From a bacterium (GTDB taxonomy: Bacteria; Latescibacterota; Latescibacteria; Latescibacterales; Latescibacteraceae), in NCBI GenBank assembly GCA_021372535.1, contig JAJFUH010000118.1, positions 1-16,503 of the forward strand: 16,503 nucleotides of DNA. Reading direction: 5' to 3'. Shown here one piece after another: positions 7,052 to 14,663 of this stretch. Position 1 is the stretch's first letter. Each line of letters begins with the position of its first letter. Made by a program: the position numbers and the translations under genes. Under the pieces are notes generated by a model. It did not search any database and was not told the origin of the DNA. It saw only the letters and a program-made list of their open reading frames with translations.

Positions 7052-8335
7052 TTACGAATCTCCCGCGGAGACGGTCGTGAGCCGCCGTTGCTCTCTGAGC
7101 AGGAATATTCCCATAATCAGCAGGATAATATAATTGGCGATGCCAACTGCCGCGAGCAGGTGAAACGGGGTGTCGTGGTACAACAGTATCAGCACGATCT
7201 GGAACACCATTCCGGACAGAAGAATGGGAATAAAACCGGCCCTGTGCTGCGCAAGGAAGTAGTTAGCGGTAATATAAATGATCGAAACCGGCATGATTAC
7301 GATGCCTACAGCTCTTACGAGGTTTTCGGCGCCAGGAATGTATTTGCCGACCATGATTATTTTTATGACGAAATCCGGTGAAATCAGTGAGACCAGTATT
7401 CCGACGGACGAAAGACCGACCGTGACGACAAGGCTTCTGGCAAGATAGACAAACGGATTCCGGTTGAGGCTTTTTTCTTCGGATACATACGGAAACATAA
7501 TCATGATGATTCCCGTAAGGGTGAAAAACGCCTTTCCGACCTTGGCCGCGCATGCATAAGCATTAACAGCCGTATCGCCTGCGTAAAAACGGTTTGCGAA
7601 TACCATATCTATACTTCGGAGAACGGTAACACAGAAGAGCGTAACCGCAATGGGAAGAACGAAACCATATGCGCGGCTGAAGTCCGATCTGTCAAGTTCC
7701 TGTTCCGGAATTCCGAAAACATCACGCGACCATACGTATGCAAGACACACGATGAGTGCAACCGCTCCGATAAGTGCGGTCATGATACCGTTCAGTCCTT
7801 TTCCCAGAACGTACAATCCTGTGACACCGGCGGAGAATCTCAAAATTCCCCAGATAAGGGCAAGCAGCCCGAAGATATAGAACTTTTTTAATCCCTGGAT
7901 TGTTCCGAGCAGTACGGGAAACGGTATGTAACATCCGATGATAATCATGAGGAGTATGACCGGCACGGTGCTTCCGATATGAATGATACGGGCGATAAAA
8001 CCCGAAGCGGCCAGACCGACGGCCATGATGGCTATGCCTATCGCGCCTATATACATAAAAGAGCGTTTGACAAACGACCGGGCCTGACCCTTTTTCCCGG
8101 TAGCCATGAGAGCCGAGACTTCCTTGCTCACCATGAGCTGGATGCTTACAAGCGGCACCGTGATTATGAAGAACACATTGAAAAGAGTCTCGAAAATCCC
8201 GAAGCCGTCGCCCGGGAGCCGTGCCACAACTCCGTTGAATCCAAGCTCGAATGCCATGCCCGCGGCGTTGAGAAGAATAAATACTCCACTACTGGTGAAA
8301 AAGCCTCTGTGAGAGACGGGGCTGTGTGTACTCAC
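7052..8335 (-). CDS. polysaccharide/O-antigen flippase (MOP superfamily)
   Basis: A 427-residue, very hydrophobic protein with about 12 predicted membrane segments, the usual number for MOP-exporter-superfamily polysaccharide transporters (Wzx/PST type) that flip lipid-linked glycans across the inner membrane. The N-terminal pattern, with S-S-G-V-F-I-L-L-N-A-A-G, then E-T-L-F-N-V-F-F-I and a V-S-K-E-V-S-A-L helix, fits this family. The start is a GTG at 8335, supported by A-G-G-A seven bases upstream. It lies between the FkbM methyltransferase and a heptokinase-like gene on the same strand, supporting a surface-glycan role. A MurJ-like or teichuronic-acid-type role cannot be ruled out. Confidence 0.85.
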   Translation of the reverse strand: MSTHSPVSHRGFFTSSGVFILLNAAGMAFELGFNGVVARLPGDGFGIFETLFNVFFIITVPLVSIQLMVSKEVSALMATGKKGQARSFVKRSFMYIGAIGIAIMAVGLAASGFIARIIHIGSTVPVILLMIIIGCYIPFPVLLGTIQGLKKFYIFGLLALIWGILRFSAGVTGLYVLGKGLNGIMTALIGAVALIVCLAYVWSRDVFGIPEQELDRSDFSRAYGFVLPIAVTLFCVTVLRSIDMVFANRFYAGDTAVNAYACAAKVGKAFFTLTGIIMIMFPYVSEEKSLNRNPFVYLARSLVVTVGLSSVGILVSLISPDFVIKIIMVGKYIPGAENLVRAVGIVIMPVSIIYITANYFLAQHRAGFIPILLSGMVFQIVLILLYHDTPFHLLAAVGIANYIILLIMGIFLLREQRRLTTVSAGDS

Positions 8336-8488
8336 CGGTTATTCCTTATTAAAAAAGAACTCTTTTATAAACTGTCCGGTAATACTGATAAAAAATGCGA
8401 AAACTAATATAATAAGTCTTTATTGAGTATCCTAATGGTATGCATTTATTATTTCAGTAAAAACATGAAGTTTTATACATCTATTGAT

Positions 8489-9262
8489 TTATCCGAACCG
8501 GGCATAGACATCGCCGAAAATTGTTTTGTCGGGCAGCGAGAGGAGGAGACTCTGCATCTCCCGGGCGTTAATCCATTGAGACTGTGCAAGACACATTGTC
8601 TCTCCTGTCGAATAATTGAATTCGACTGCGCCTAGGCTGTCGAGATGGTCTATCGAATCGAGAGCGGAGGTTATGAATTCGGGGGTAAATTCGAAGGAGA
8701 TTATTCCGGCCGGTCCGGACAATCCCTTCATGACGCTCGATTCGTAACCCTCGACATCGATTTTGGTGAAAGCCGGGGTGCCGTGTTTTTCGATGAGACG
8801 GTTAAAAGTCGTGATCGGTACCTTTTCGGTTCTATCCCAGCTGTACGATGAAAAACGGCCACTCTCTTTTACCCGGTCTATCCATTCCCGTGAGAGCGAG
8901 GAGATGGTGGAAGCATTGCTGACCAGAAGTTCGGCTTCGCCCTCGACCTCTCCGACAGCAGCGGGAACTATTGTAATTCGTGGATTATTTCCGAATTTTC
9001 TTTTCAGTTTTTCCACACATGCCCCTTGCGGTTCCACAGCGACAACCCGTGCGCCGAGCTCAAGAAATACTTCTGACCTGTTCCCGATGTTGGCTCCGAT
9101 ATCGAAGCATATATCATCTTCATGAATGAATTCCGCATAGAATGCTTTCATCGCTTTCCTGCGGTGACGGTATGCAGGATTGAGCGGTGTCAGCAATTCC
9201 GCTATTGACTTGAGCGGCGTATACAGTTTTAATACATGAAGAAGCCTGATGATAGAATTCAT
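8489..9262 (-). CDS. FkbM-family SAM-dependent methyltransferase
   Basis: A 257-residue Rossmann methyltransferase. The SAM-binding motif I is F-D-I-G-A-N-I-G-N-R-S (53-63), motif II acidic residue in V-V-A-V-E-P-Q-G (73-80), and the family signature T-K-I-D-V-E-G-Y-E (166-174) is typical of FkbM proteins, which usually O-methylate sugars or natural products. The start ATG is supported by an A-A-G-G-A stretch six bases upstream. It is separated from the flippase by 153 bases on the same strand, so a shared glycan-biosynthesis role is likely but co-transcription is uncertain. A short palindrome, GTTGTTACAAC (9276-9286), lies just upstream of its ribosome site and might be an operator. Confidence 0.9.
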   Translation of the reverse strand: MNSIIRLLHVLKLYTPLKSIAELLTPLNPAYRHRRKAMKAFYAEFIHEDDICFDIGANIGNRSEVFLELGARVVAVEPQGACVEKLKRKFGNNPRITIVPAAVGEVEGEAELLVSNASTISSLSREWIDRVKESGRFSSYSWDRTEKVPITTFNRLIEKHGTPAFTKIDVEGYESSVMKGLSGPAGIISFEFTPEFITSALDSIDHLDSLGAVEFNYSTGETMCLAQSQWINAREMQSLLLSLPDKTIFGDVYARFG

Positions 9263-9383
9263 TGATGATCCTTCCGTTGTTACAACAATTTAACCATGAA
9301 AAAACGCAATCGTACAGATAAAAGTCAAGATTCAATATGAAACGGAAGAGTTTTTTTTCGGAAACATATATGATAATGGATTA

Positions 9384-9436
9384 TGGAGGGTGAAATGATC
9401 AAAAAGATTATATATCCCGGTATATCGAGCTGGTGA
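9384..9436 (+). other. tiny 13-codon frame with strong ribosome site, possible gene remnant
   Basis: G-G-A-G-G at 9385-9389 stands five bases before ATG 9395, which opens a 13-codon frame (M-I-K-K-I-I-Y-P-G...) ending at TGA 9434-9436. In the next frame the following bases read without a stop to about 9492, including R-A-G-E-T-G-I-A-V-S-R-Y-C-V-G-G-H, which looks more protein-like than random. This could be a peptide gene, a frame-shifted remnant, or chance. The rest of 9263-9520 shows no gene. Confidence 0.25.
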
Positions 9437-9510
9437 AACAGGAATAGCTGTAAGCCGTTATTGTGTCGGAGGACATTGTCTGAAGCGCTGATTACGCCGA
9501 TAATGTGATT

Positions 9511-9531
9511 TCCCGGTCTTTTATTCCGGGA
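9511..9531 (-). terminator. hairpin overlapping the nitroreductase stop codon
   Basis: TCCCGG (9511-9516) pairs with CCGGGA (9526-9531) around a 9-base loop that contains the TAA stop (9521-9523), with further pairing outside after a one-base bulge. There is no T-run in the minus direction, so it is only a weak terminator candidate. Confidence 0.3.
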
Positions 9532-10117
9532 ATCCGCCCTCGAAGGCAAATTCTTCAATCTTTTTACGGCTGTTCGGCGCTTCGCCCTTTCGGATGTCCT
9601 CGGGAAGGTCTTCATTTCTGCCCGGCCGGCCGACCGCGGCCATTGCCTCCACGGTATAACCATCGGGGATTCTGAGTTTTTCTTTAGCACGGTCGTAATC
9701 GAAACCCTGCATACCATGGACGACAAGTCCGTTTATGGAACCCTGGAGCGCCAGACTCATCCACGCCGCGCCGGTATCGTACGAATGGGTACGCGATGGT
9801 TTCCCGTTGAAATCGAAGGTGTTTTTGGAGATAACGACGATGAGAACCGCGGCATTTCCGGCCCACTTCCTGTTATAGTCGCTCAGGAGACCGTAGAACG
9901 TCTCCCAAGCGGGTGTCTCCCGTCTGGCATACAGGAACCGCCATGACTGGTTATTGTATGATGAGGGCGCCCAGCGCGCCGCCTCTAAAAGAGTCATGAG
10001 CTCCTCCTCGCCTATTGGTTCCCCGCTCAATGCCCGTGAGGACCACCGCTGCGGGAATATGAGGCTGACATCATGTTCTGGCGTTCTGTACCTCAAGATA
10101 TCGGATTTCTCGATCAT
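9521..10117 (-). CDS. nitroreductase-family FMN-dependent oxidoreductase
   Basis: A 198-residue protein of normal length for the family. It shows the N-terminal FMN-phosphate motif R-W-S-S-R (24-28), A-A-R-W-A-P-S-S-Y-N-N-Q-S-W-R-F (46-61), D-T-G-A-A-W-M-S-L-A-L-Q (114-125) and V-G-R-P-G (162-166), all characteristic nitroreductase landmarks. These are cytoplasmic NAD(P)H-dependent flavoenzymes that reduce nitro compounds, quinones or enones; the natural substrate cannot be read here. The start is well supported by G-G-A-G-G six bases upstream. The gene follows a SAM methyltransferase with a 67-base gap on the same strand; no pathway link is obvious. Confidence 0.9.
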   Translation of the reverse strand: MIEKSDILRYRTPEHDVSLIFPQRWSSRALSGEPIGEEELMTLLEAARWAPSSYNNQSWRFLYARRETPAWETFYGLLSDYNRKWAGNAAVLIVVISKNTFDFNGKPSRTHSYDTGAAWMSLALQGSINGLVVHGMQGFDYDRAKEKLRIPDGYTVEAMAAVGRPGRNEDLPEDIRKGEAPNSRKKIEEFAFEGGFPE

Positions 10118-10184
10118 CGCATACCTCCGGAAAGGATTGCGTGTATTTGTAATTTCATTTTATATGGGGGCATGGTATTGCGCT

Positions 10185-10928
10185 TCATTTGAGTCCCGTA
10201 GCGATGAGGAAATGCCCGTGCCGCCTGTCGATGGTGCAGAGCGCATCCGAAAGACTTCCCCAGAGCGGCAGGTATCCCCGTGAAAACACCCGCACATTTC
10301 TGAAGCCGGTCTTTTCCAAGAGGTTTTTCAGTCCGCGGTATGCGAGGACGCGGACATGCCCGACCGTTCCGCTCACACCGGTATCCTGCCATGTGCTTAT
10401 GAATTCCTCGTCTCGCGGCAGGTCGCTGTGCCAAATGAGGGGATTGCCCGCACTCCAGCCGTTTATGTTTGTGGTGGAAAAGGGCTGCCAGCCGAATACG
10501 AGCGCCCAGATATTCGCCCACGAAGCGAGGTTTTCGGTGAGAACGATGAGCCGCCCGTTTTCCCGCAGGCAGCGATAACTTTCCTCGAGATAAAGCCGTG
10601 TGTTGTGGAGGTGCTCGATGTTCTGGCTCGAGAGGATAAGGTCGAAAAAATCGTCCTCGAAATCCCATCTTCCGTTCAAATCCTGCCTGCTGCACCGGAT
10701 TCCCCGTTTTTCGGCTTCCTGCCGGAATTCATCAACGTATTCAATGCCATAGAGTTCCTTCGCCTGAGCAATCTCAGCGAATTCCATGGTGAGCCTGCCG
10801 TCTCCGCATCCGACATCGAGGAATCGTTCCACAGCTCTTCCGCCTGCCAGTTTTTTCCCCAGCGTGTTGCACCGGTAAAGGCCGTCATTGAATGACTTCG
10901 GGGCTATATATTTCAGGAGTTTTCTCAT
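10185..10928 (-). CDS. class I SAM-dependent methyltransferase
   Basis: A 247-residue protein with the Methyltransf_11/UbiE-like fold: SAM motif L-D-V-G-C-G-D-G (37-44), acidic motif II in Y-G-I-E-Y (60-64), D-L-I-L-S-S-Q-N-I-E-H-L (96-107) and G-R-L-I-V-L (125-130). A C-terminal G-H-V-R-V-L-A-Y-R-G-L segment (190-200) is followed by a hydrophobic tail; this pattern recurs in methyltransferases near glycan loci. The substrate is unknown. No Shine-Dalgarno is visible before the ATG. It could belong with the nitroreductase downstream or stand alone. Confidence 0.85.
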   Translation of the reverse strand: MRKLLKYIAPKSFNDGLYRCNTLGKKLAGGRAVERFLDVGCGDGRLTMEFAEIAQAKELYGIEYVDEFRQEAEKRGIRCSRQDLNGRWDFEDDFFDLILSSQNIEHLHNTRLYLEESYRCLRENGRLIVLTENLASWANIWALVFGWQPFSTTNINGWSAGNPLIWHSDLPRDEEFISTWQDTGVSGTVGHVRVLAYRGLKNLLEKTGFRNVRVFSRGYLPLWGSLSDALCTIDRRHGHFLIATGLK

Positions 10929-11026
10929 GGCAGCAACAATTTTCCGCTTTTGATATTCCGTTCCTGATCGGGAAAAAATTCAAAGAGCATAGAATAAGGT
11001 TTATAACATTATATATAATATGTATC

Positions 11027-11956
11027 TCAGTGCATTTCGGTTCCGACACTGCCGATTCCCCTGCGGTAGTAATGGAAATGGACATTGGGATGATCGGCGA
11101 GGAGTGACATGGGTACCGAAGAATCGGGTATCTTTTTTGAAATCATGAATGCGGTGAGCCGTATACCGAAGGGATTGTCGTGGTTGCCAGCGTGCCAGAT
11201 AGAAACCTTTTCAGCCTTCCATGTTTCCACCGGGCCCACCGATGCCGCCTGGGTCGGAACCATGGACACATTACCGCCGCCGGATGTCCGTGCGTTCTGA
11301 ATGACCGTCATGGGATGGAGATCGACAATCCTCGTTCCGAGCCTGCGATACTCTTCGGGCGACGGCGGCTCGTCCCTGTGTGTACCTTTACGGGGCAGCG
11401 GATCGTTGAACGCCCAGTGTTTCACCTCTCCCTGGCCGCCCTGCATGACAACACAGCGGATATCGTCGAAACTTCTCGAATATGCCTCAAGGTCACGTGT
11501 CGGAAAGTGGAGATGGCTGTCGGGCATTCTGAGTGCGGGATCGATTCGGTCAAAACAGAGCTCCCTGTCGGCCTTTTCGAATGACAGGGGATGGGTTGGC
11601 GGAACGGGTCTGCCGTTCTCCACCCACTCGTCCATACCCCAGAAGTGCGCGTCGTGGAGTTTCATGCCGGTGCTGTTGACAATGCGGGCGACGAGGGGAA
11701 GCTGTTCGGTTGGACCGATGGGACCGCAGATACCTGCCGGATTGTCAGGGGTTGCCTGTTTCCATGCCTCGATGTACTCGAGCGCCTCGGCAAGATAAAA
11801 TTCCTCGAGGGTATCGTAAAACGATACCCGAAAACCGGGCCGTGAAAGTTCAAGCAGATCCCCTGCTCGGAGCTTTACGACATCACCGATGATTTCAGGG
11901 TCGAGTGTTGTATAATCCCACCAGTCGGGTGCAACTTTACTGATCGGTCGAGCCAT
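11027..11956 (-). CDS. NagB-like glucosamine-6-phosphate isomerase/deaminase family protein
   Basis: A 309-residue protein matching the NagB fold: G-P-I-G-P-T-E-Q (78-85) in the phosphate-loop position, G-M-D-E-W-V (107-112, like N-M-D-E-Y), H-P-L-S-F (122-126), [14 protein letters not shown] (173-186, like G-x-G-x-D-G-H-I-A-F-N-E-P), and a C-terminal V-P-T-Q-A-A-S-V-G (233-241). NagB converts glucosamine 6-phosphate to fructose 6-phosphate and ammonia. Compared with E. coli NagB, the Asp equivalent to D72 (D109) and the His equivalent to H143 (H180) are kept, but D141 becomes Val and E148 becomes Asp, so activity may be changed. The start at 11956 is set by A-G-G-A-G-G six bases upstream; a longer frame to 12133 would overlap the preceding gene. 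It follows the PIG-L gene by 19 bases, so they form an operon. Confidence 0.8.
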   Translation of the reverse strand: MARPISKVAPDWWDYTTLDPEIIGDVVKLRAGDLLELSRPGFRVSFYDTLEEFYLAEALEYIEAWKQATPDNPAGICGPIGPTEQLPLVARIVNSTGMKLHDAHFWGMDEWVENGRPVPPTHPLSFEKADRELCFDRIDPALRMPDSHLHFPTRDLEAYSRSFDDIRCVVMQGGQGEVKHWAFNDPLPRKGTHRDEPPSPEEYRRLGTRIVDLHPMTVIQNARTSGGGNVSMVPTQAASVGPVETWKAEKVSIWHAGNHDNPFGIRLTAFMISKKIPDSSVPMSLLADHPNVHFHYYRRGIGSVGTEMH

Positions 11957-11975
11957 GAGTGCCTCCTGAGGCTTA

Positions 11976-12794
11976 TTAAGATTCGAGTGATTGTTCGTAT
12001 TCCGGGTCGGTATAACATGCTTCGGAGAGTATATCCGAAAGGGGATCGAAATCCTCTGCCGCAAAACCCCAGTGAGCGTGACGTCTCCATCCTTCGGCGT
12101 AACCGAAACGTCCCGACATGGAACCGAGCTCACGGGCGAACGATTCCATGAGCGTTATATAGGCACCGATTCCCTGCGACTCGTCAAGCCATTCTTTCTG
12201 GCTGCGATGCTGTGAAAGCATGTCACGTTTTTGCGCGAGAACTCCGGTAATGTCCACATACTGTCCGGGCCTGATACGTTTTCGCAGGCTGTCGCGGAGA
12301 CCGTGCGGCATGGCGTGATAGAGCGCCACAGGGCCTGTATACGGATCGACGGGCGGATCGGTGACATAGTTACGCATACCCCGTGTGAAAGCTCCTGTCA
12401 CAAGGAGTCTGCACGCGTTCTGGTGATCCTCCATGTAGTCGTGCGGGGATGGTATGAGCAGAATCGAGGGTTTGATGGCGCGAATGACTGAGCCAACCCG
12501 CGCGATGAGGCTTTTTTCGTATATGATATCGATGTCTCCGGTAATAGGCGGATGAATTATAGCTCCCGCTAGGCGGGCCGAATCCTGCGCTTCGCTCCAC
12601 CGCGCGCAGATGATTTCATCGGTATCGAGGGTGTTTGAGCCGCAGTGACCATTCGAGAGATTCCACATGTGAATCTCTGCTCCCGCCTCTTTAAGCAGGA
12701 GAAGGGTACCAGCCATCATGAACTCGATATCATCCGCATGGGCTGCCGCCGCAAGAGCTACGATTTTCTTCGATAGGCCTTGTGATGTTGTCAC
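11976..12794 (-). CDS. PIG-L/LmbE-family deacetylase
   Basis: A 272-residue zinc-dependent deacetylase. The metal and catalytic motif is A-H-A-D-D-I-E (18-24, matching H-P-D-D-x-E with Ala for Pro), and the second motif [12 protein letters not shown] (116-127) supplies the third ligand His 124. Family members remove N-acetyl groups from GlcNAc-containing substrates (GlcNAc-PI, GlcNAc-malate in bacillithiol synthesis, chitobiose units). No signal peptide is evident, so it should act in the cytoplasm. The gene begins at GTG 12794 with only a weak A-G-A-G-A-G upstream. The NagB-like gene 19 bases downstream suggests consecutive handling of an acetylated amino sugar. A promoter-like sequence lies at 12872-12900. 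Confidence 0.88.
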   Translation of the reverse strand: MTTSQGLSKKIVALAAAAHADDIEFMMAGTLLLLKEAGAEIHMWNLSNGHCGSNTLDTDEIICARWSEAQDSARLAGAIIHPPITGDIDIIYEKSLIARVGSVIRAIKPSILLIPSPHDYMEDHQNACRLLVTGAFTRGMRNYVTDPPVDPYTGPVALYHAMPHGLRDSLRKRIRPGQYVDITGVLAQKRDMLSQHRSQKEWLDESQGIGAYITLMESFARELGSMSGRFGYAEGWRRHAHWGFAAEDFDPLSDILSEACYTDPEYEQSLES

Positions 12795-12871
12795 TGGTGA
12801 ATCTCTCTTTTTTTAAATAATTGAAAAGGTGGATATGGTGTTTATAAGCTCCAGTCCCCGTTCGATGAGTT

Positions 12872-12900
12872 TGCATAGAGATATAGATTGTATCTTTCAA
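12872..12900 (-). promoter_or_regulatory. promoter candidate for the deacetylase/NagB-like operon
   Basis: On the minus strand TTGAAA (12900-12895) is followed after 17 bases by TATGCA (12877-12872). The -10 is weak but the spacing is right; it lies about 80 bases before the GTG start. Confidence 0.35.
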
Positions 12901-12918
12901 GTTAATATATAAAAAACA

Positions 12919-12948
12919 TTGCCACTGTTCTACTTTTTATGTTATTAT
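12919..12948 (+). promoter_or_regulatory. promoter candidate for the restriction-modification genes
   Basis: TTGCCA (12919-12924) and TATTAT (12943-12948) are 18 bases apart, about 70 bases before the endonuclease start. The -35 boxes of this and the oppositely directed promoter are 18 bases apart, so the two could influence each other. No C-box-type dyad or controller gene was seen. Confidence 0.4.
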
Positions 12949-13015
12949 TTAAAACAGTCGAAGATAACAAAAAATTTATTTCCTCAATTTTCTCTTCAAT
13001 AGTACTAACAATAGC

Positions 13016-13756
13016 ATGAGTATTATGGACAACAGCCAGATTTTCGAAAAACTGACCGAGCGAACGAGACAGGCAGTTGCTTATTATTGGCAGACACGAT
13101 CTGTTCAGCGGGGCAGGCAGGAACAAAGCGGCAAAACCGATCACGGATTGCGAAGCGCTGTTACCGGCGGTGCCCAGATGGATGGTTTTATCAATTTATT
13201 CACAGAAATGATTATTCAAACTGGAATTCCTGAAAAGTATATCTTTCGTAAGAAAGCCGTTGAACTTCCCGGATTCTTCAGGCCAACAAAGGAATGGGAT
13301 TTGTTGGTTGTTAAAGACCAAACCCTGATTACAGCTTTGGAAGCGAAATCTCAGGTGGGACCTTCTTTCGGTAATAATTTCAATAATCGTACAGAGGAAG
13401 CATTGGGAAGCGCGATTGACCTTTGGACAGCTTTTCGCGAACACGCATACCACGGTAGTTCACAGCCATTTCTTGGTTACTTCTTTATGCTTGAAGACTG
13501 CGAAGCATCTACGCGACCGGTAGGCGTTCAGGAACCGCACTTCAGAGTATTGCCTGAATTTATCGGTGCTTCATATATGTTGCGTTATGAGTTATTTTGC
13601 CGAAAGCTTGTTCTGGAACGTCATTACACGGCATCGGCTTTTATTACTTCAACAAAACGAGACGGTCTCAACGGTCACTTCAAAATACCGGCGCAAGACC
13701 TTTCGGTTGAGCGCTTTATCAAAATGATGATGGGCTATGTTAAAACCTTCGTATGA
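13016..13756 (+). CDS. PaeR7I/XhoI-family Type II restriction endonuclease
   Basis: A 246-residue protein, essentially the length of XhoI and PaeR7I. It carries strong family landmarks: S-A-V-T-G-G-A-Q-M-D-G-F (47-58), L-P-G-F-F-R-P-T-K-E-W-D-L-L-V-V (84-99), K-S-Q-V-G-P-S-F-G-N-N-F-N-N-R-T-E-E-A-L (111-130) and E-P-H-F-R-V-L-P-E-F (173-182). A PD-(D/E)XK nuclease core is readable as Asp 95, then Glu 109-Ala-Lys 111. Characterised members cut CTCGAG, so that specificity is inferred here. The methyltransferase gene follows within a few bases. Start at 13016 or Met 4 (13025); no good Shine-Dalgarno. The gene is clearly more AT-rich than the deacetylase gene beside it, suggesting acquisition. 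All core motifs are intact, so it is probably active. Confidence 0.92.
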   Translation: MSIMDNSQIFEKLTERTRQAVAYYWQTRSVQRGRQEQSGKTDHGLRSAVTGGAQMDGFINLFTEMIIQTGIPEKYIFRKKAVELPGFFRPTKEWDLLVVKDQTLITALEAKSQVGPSFGNNFNNRTEEALGSAIDLWTAFREHAYHGSSQPFLGYFFMLEDCEASTRPVGVQEPHFRVLPEFIGASYMLRYELFCRKLVLERHYTASAFITSTKRDGLNGHFKIPAQDLSVERFIKMMMGYVKTFV

Positions 13757-13760
13757 TACG

Positions 13761-14663
13761 ATGCCACTGACTATTCACAGGTTGATCAACGGTGATGCGA
13801 GAGACTTGAGCTTTATTAATGACGAGTCGGTACATCTCGTTGTGACATCGCCTCCTTACTGGAATCTCAAGAAATATAACGAAAATATCGATCAGTTGGG
13901 TCACATTCGGGATTATGAGGATTTTCTTGCCGAACTTGAAAAAGTATGGAGACACGTATTCAGAATTTTAGTCCCTGGTGGCCGGCTTGTATGCGTTGTC
14001 GGCGATGTATGTGTTTCAAGGCGTAATTTCGGCAGGCATCTCGTGTTTCCACTTCATGCCGATATTTGTGTTATATGCCGCCGGATCGGTTTTGACAACC
14101 TCAATCCGATAATCTGGCATAAAATTGCCAATGCATCGTATGAAGTACCGAATGGATCGAAATTTCTCGGAAAACCTTACGAACCCAATGCTATTATCAA
14201 GAACGATATTGAATTTATTCTTATGCAGCGTAAACCGGGTGGATACCGTAATCCTTCTGAAACGCAACGAGATGCAAGCAGGATATCCAAAGAAGATTTC
14301 GACCGGTGGTTTCAGCAGATTTGGAACATACCCGGCGCTTCGACCAAACGACACCCGGCTCCATTCCCTTTGGAACTGGCAACACGGCTCGTAAGTATGT
14401 TTTCATTTGTCGGAGACACAATTCTCGATCCTTTTTGCGGATCAGGTACGACAATGATAGCCGCACTCAAAACAAAACGTAACAGTATAGGTGTCGAAAT
14501 AGATTCCGAGTACTGTCGGTATACGGCTATGCATTTAAAAGCTGAGAACAACGATCTTTTCTCCGATACACGGCTTGTTTTTGAAAAAGCAACTGTCGGA
14601 CATGAATGTGTGATTAAAGTAGACAATGAGTTTATGGCGCCAATCCATTACATGGGTAAATGA
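13761..14663 (+). CDS. beta-class site-specific DNA methyltransferase (N4-cytosine or N6-adenine)
   Basis: A 300-residue modification enzyme with motif order IV then I, the beta-class permutation: V-V-T-S-P-P-Y-W (27-34) is the catalytic motif and D-P-F-C-G-S-G-T-T (223-231), followed by G-V-E-I-D, is the SAM-binding motif. The region between (roughly 85-200) should hold the target-recognition part. S-P-P-Y occurs in N4-cytosine and some N6-adenine enzymes, so the modified base is undecided. The ATG at 13761 is four bases after the endonuclease stop and fits the family N-terminus (L-I-N-G-D-A-R); an in-frame ATG at 13737 overlapping the endonuclease by 20 bases is the alternative. Neither has a clear Shine-Dalgarno, implying translational coupling. 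It should protect the host at the partner enzyme's site. Confidence 0.9.
   Translation: MPLTIHRLINGDARDLSFINDESVHLVVTSPPYWNLKKYNENIDQLGHIRDYEDFLAELEKVWRHVFRILVPGGRLVCVVGDVCVSRRNFGRHLVFPLHADICVICRRIGFDNLNPIIWHKIANASYEVPNGSKFLGKPYEPNAIIKNDIEFILMQRKPGGYRNPSETQRDASRISKEDFDRWFQQIWNIPGASTKRHPAPFPLELATRLVSMFSFVGDTILDPFCGSGTTMIAALKTKRNSIGVEIDSEYCRYTAMHLKAENNDLFSDTRLVFEKATVGHECVIKVDNEFMAPIHYMGK

Noticed and set aside
11957-12133. 59-codon N-terminal extension of the NagB-like protein
   Set aside because: It would overlap the PIG-L gene by over 150 bases, its residues are not NagB-like, and a strong Shine-Dalgarno precedes the internal ATG at 11956.
12902-13144. 80-codon minus-strand frame overlapping the start of the endonuclease gene
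   Set aside because: It covers the endonuclease promoter and N-terminus, has no recognisable domain, and is not positioned like a controller-protein gene.
13770-13800. Third copy of the leader element (GGTGATG near 13792)
   Set aside because: Only the short GGTGATG core matches and it lies inside the methyltransferase coding sequence, without the TTAAT flank or AAGG run.
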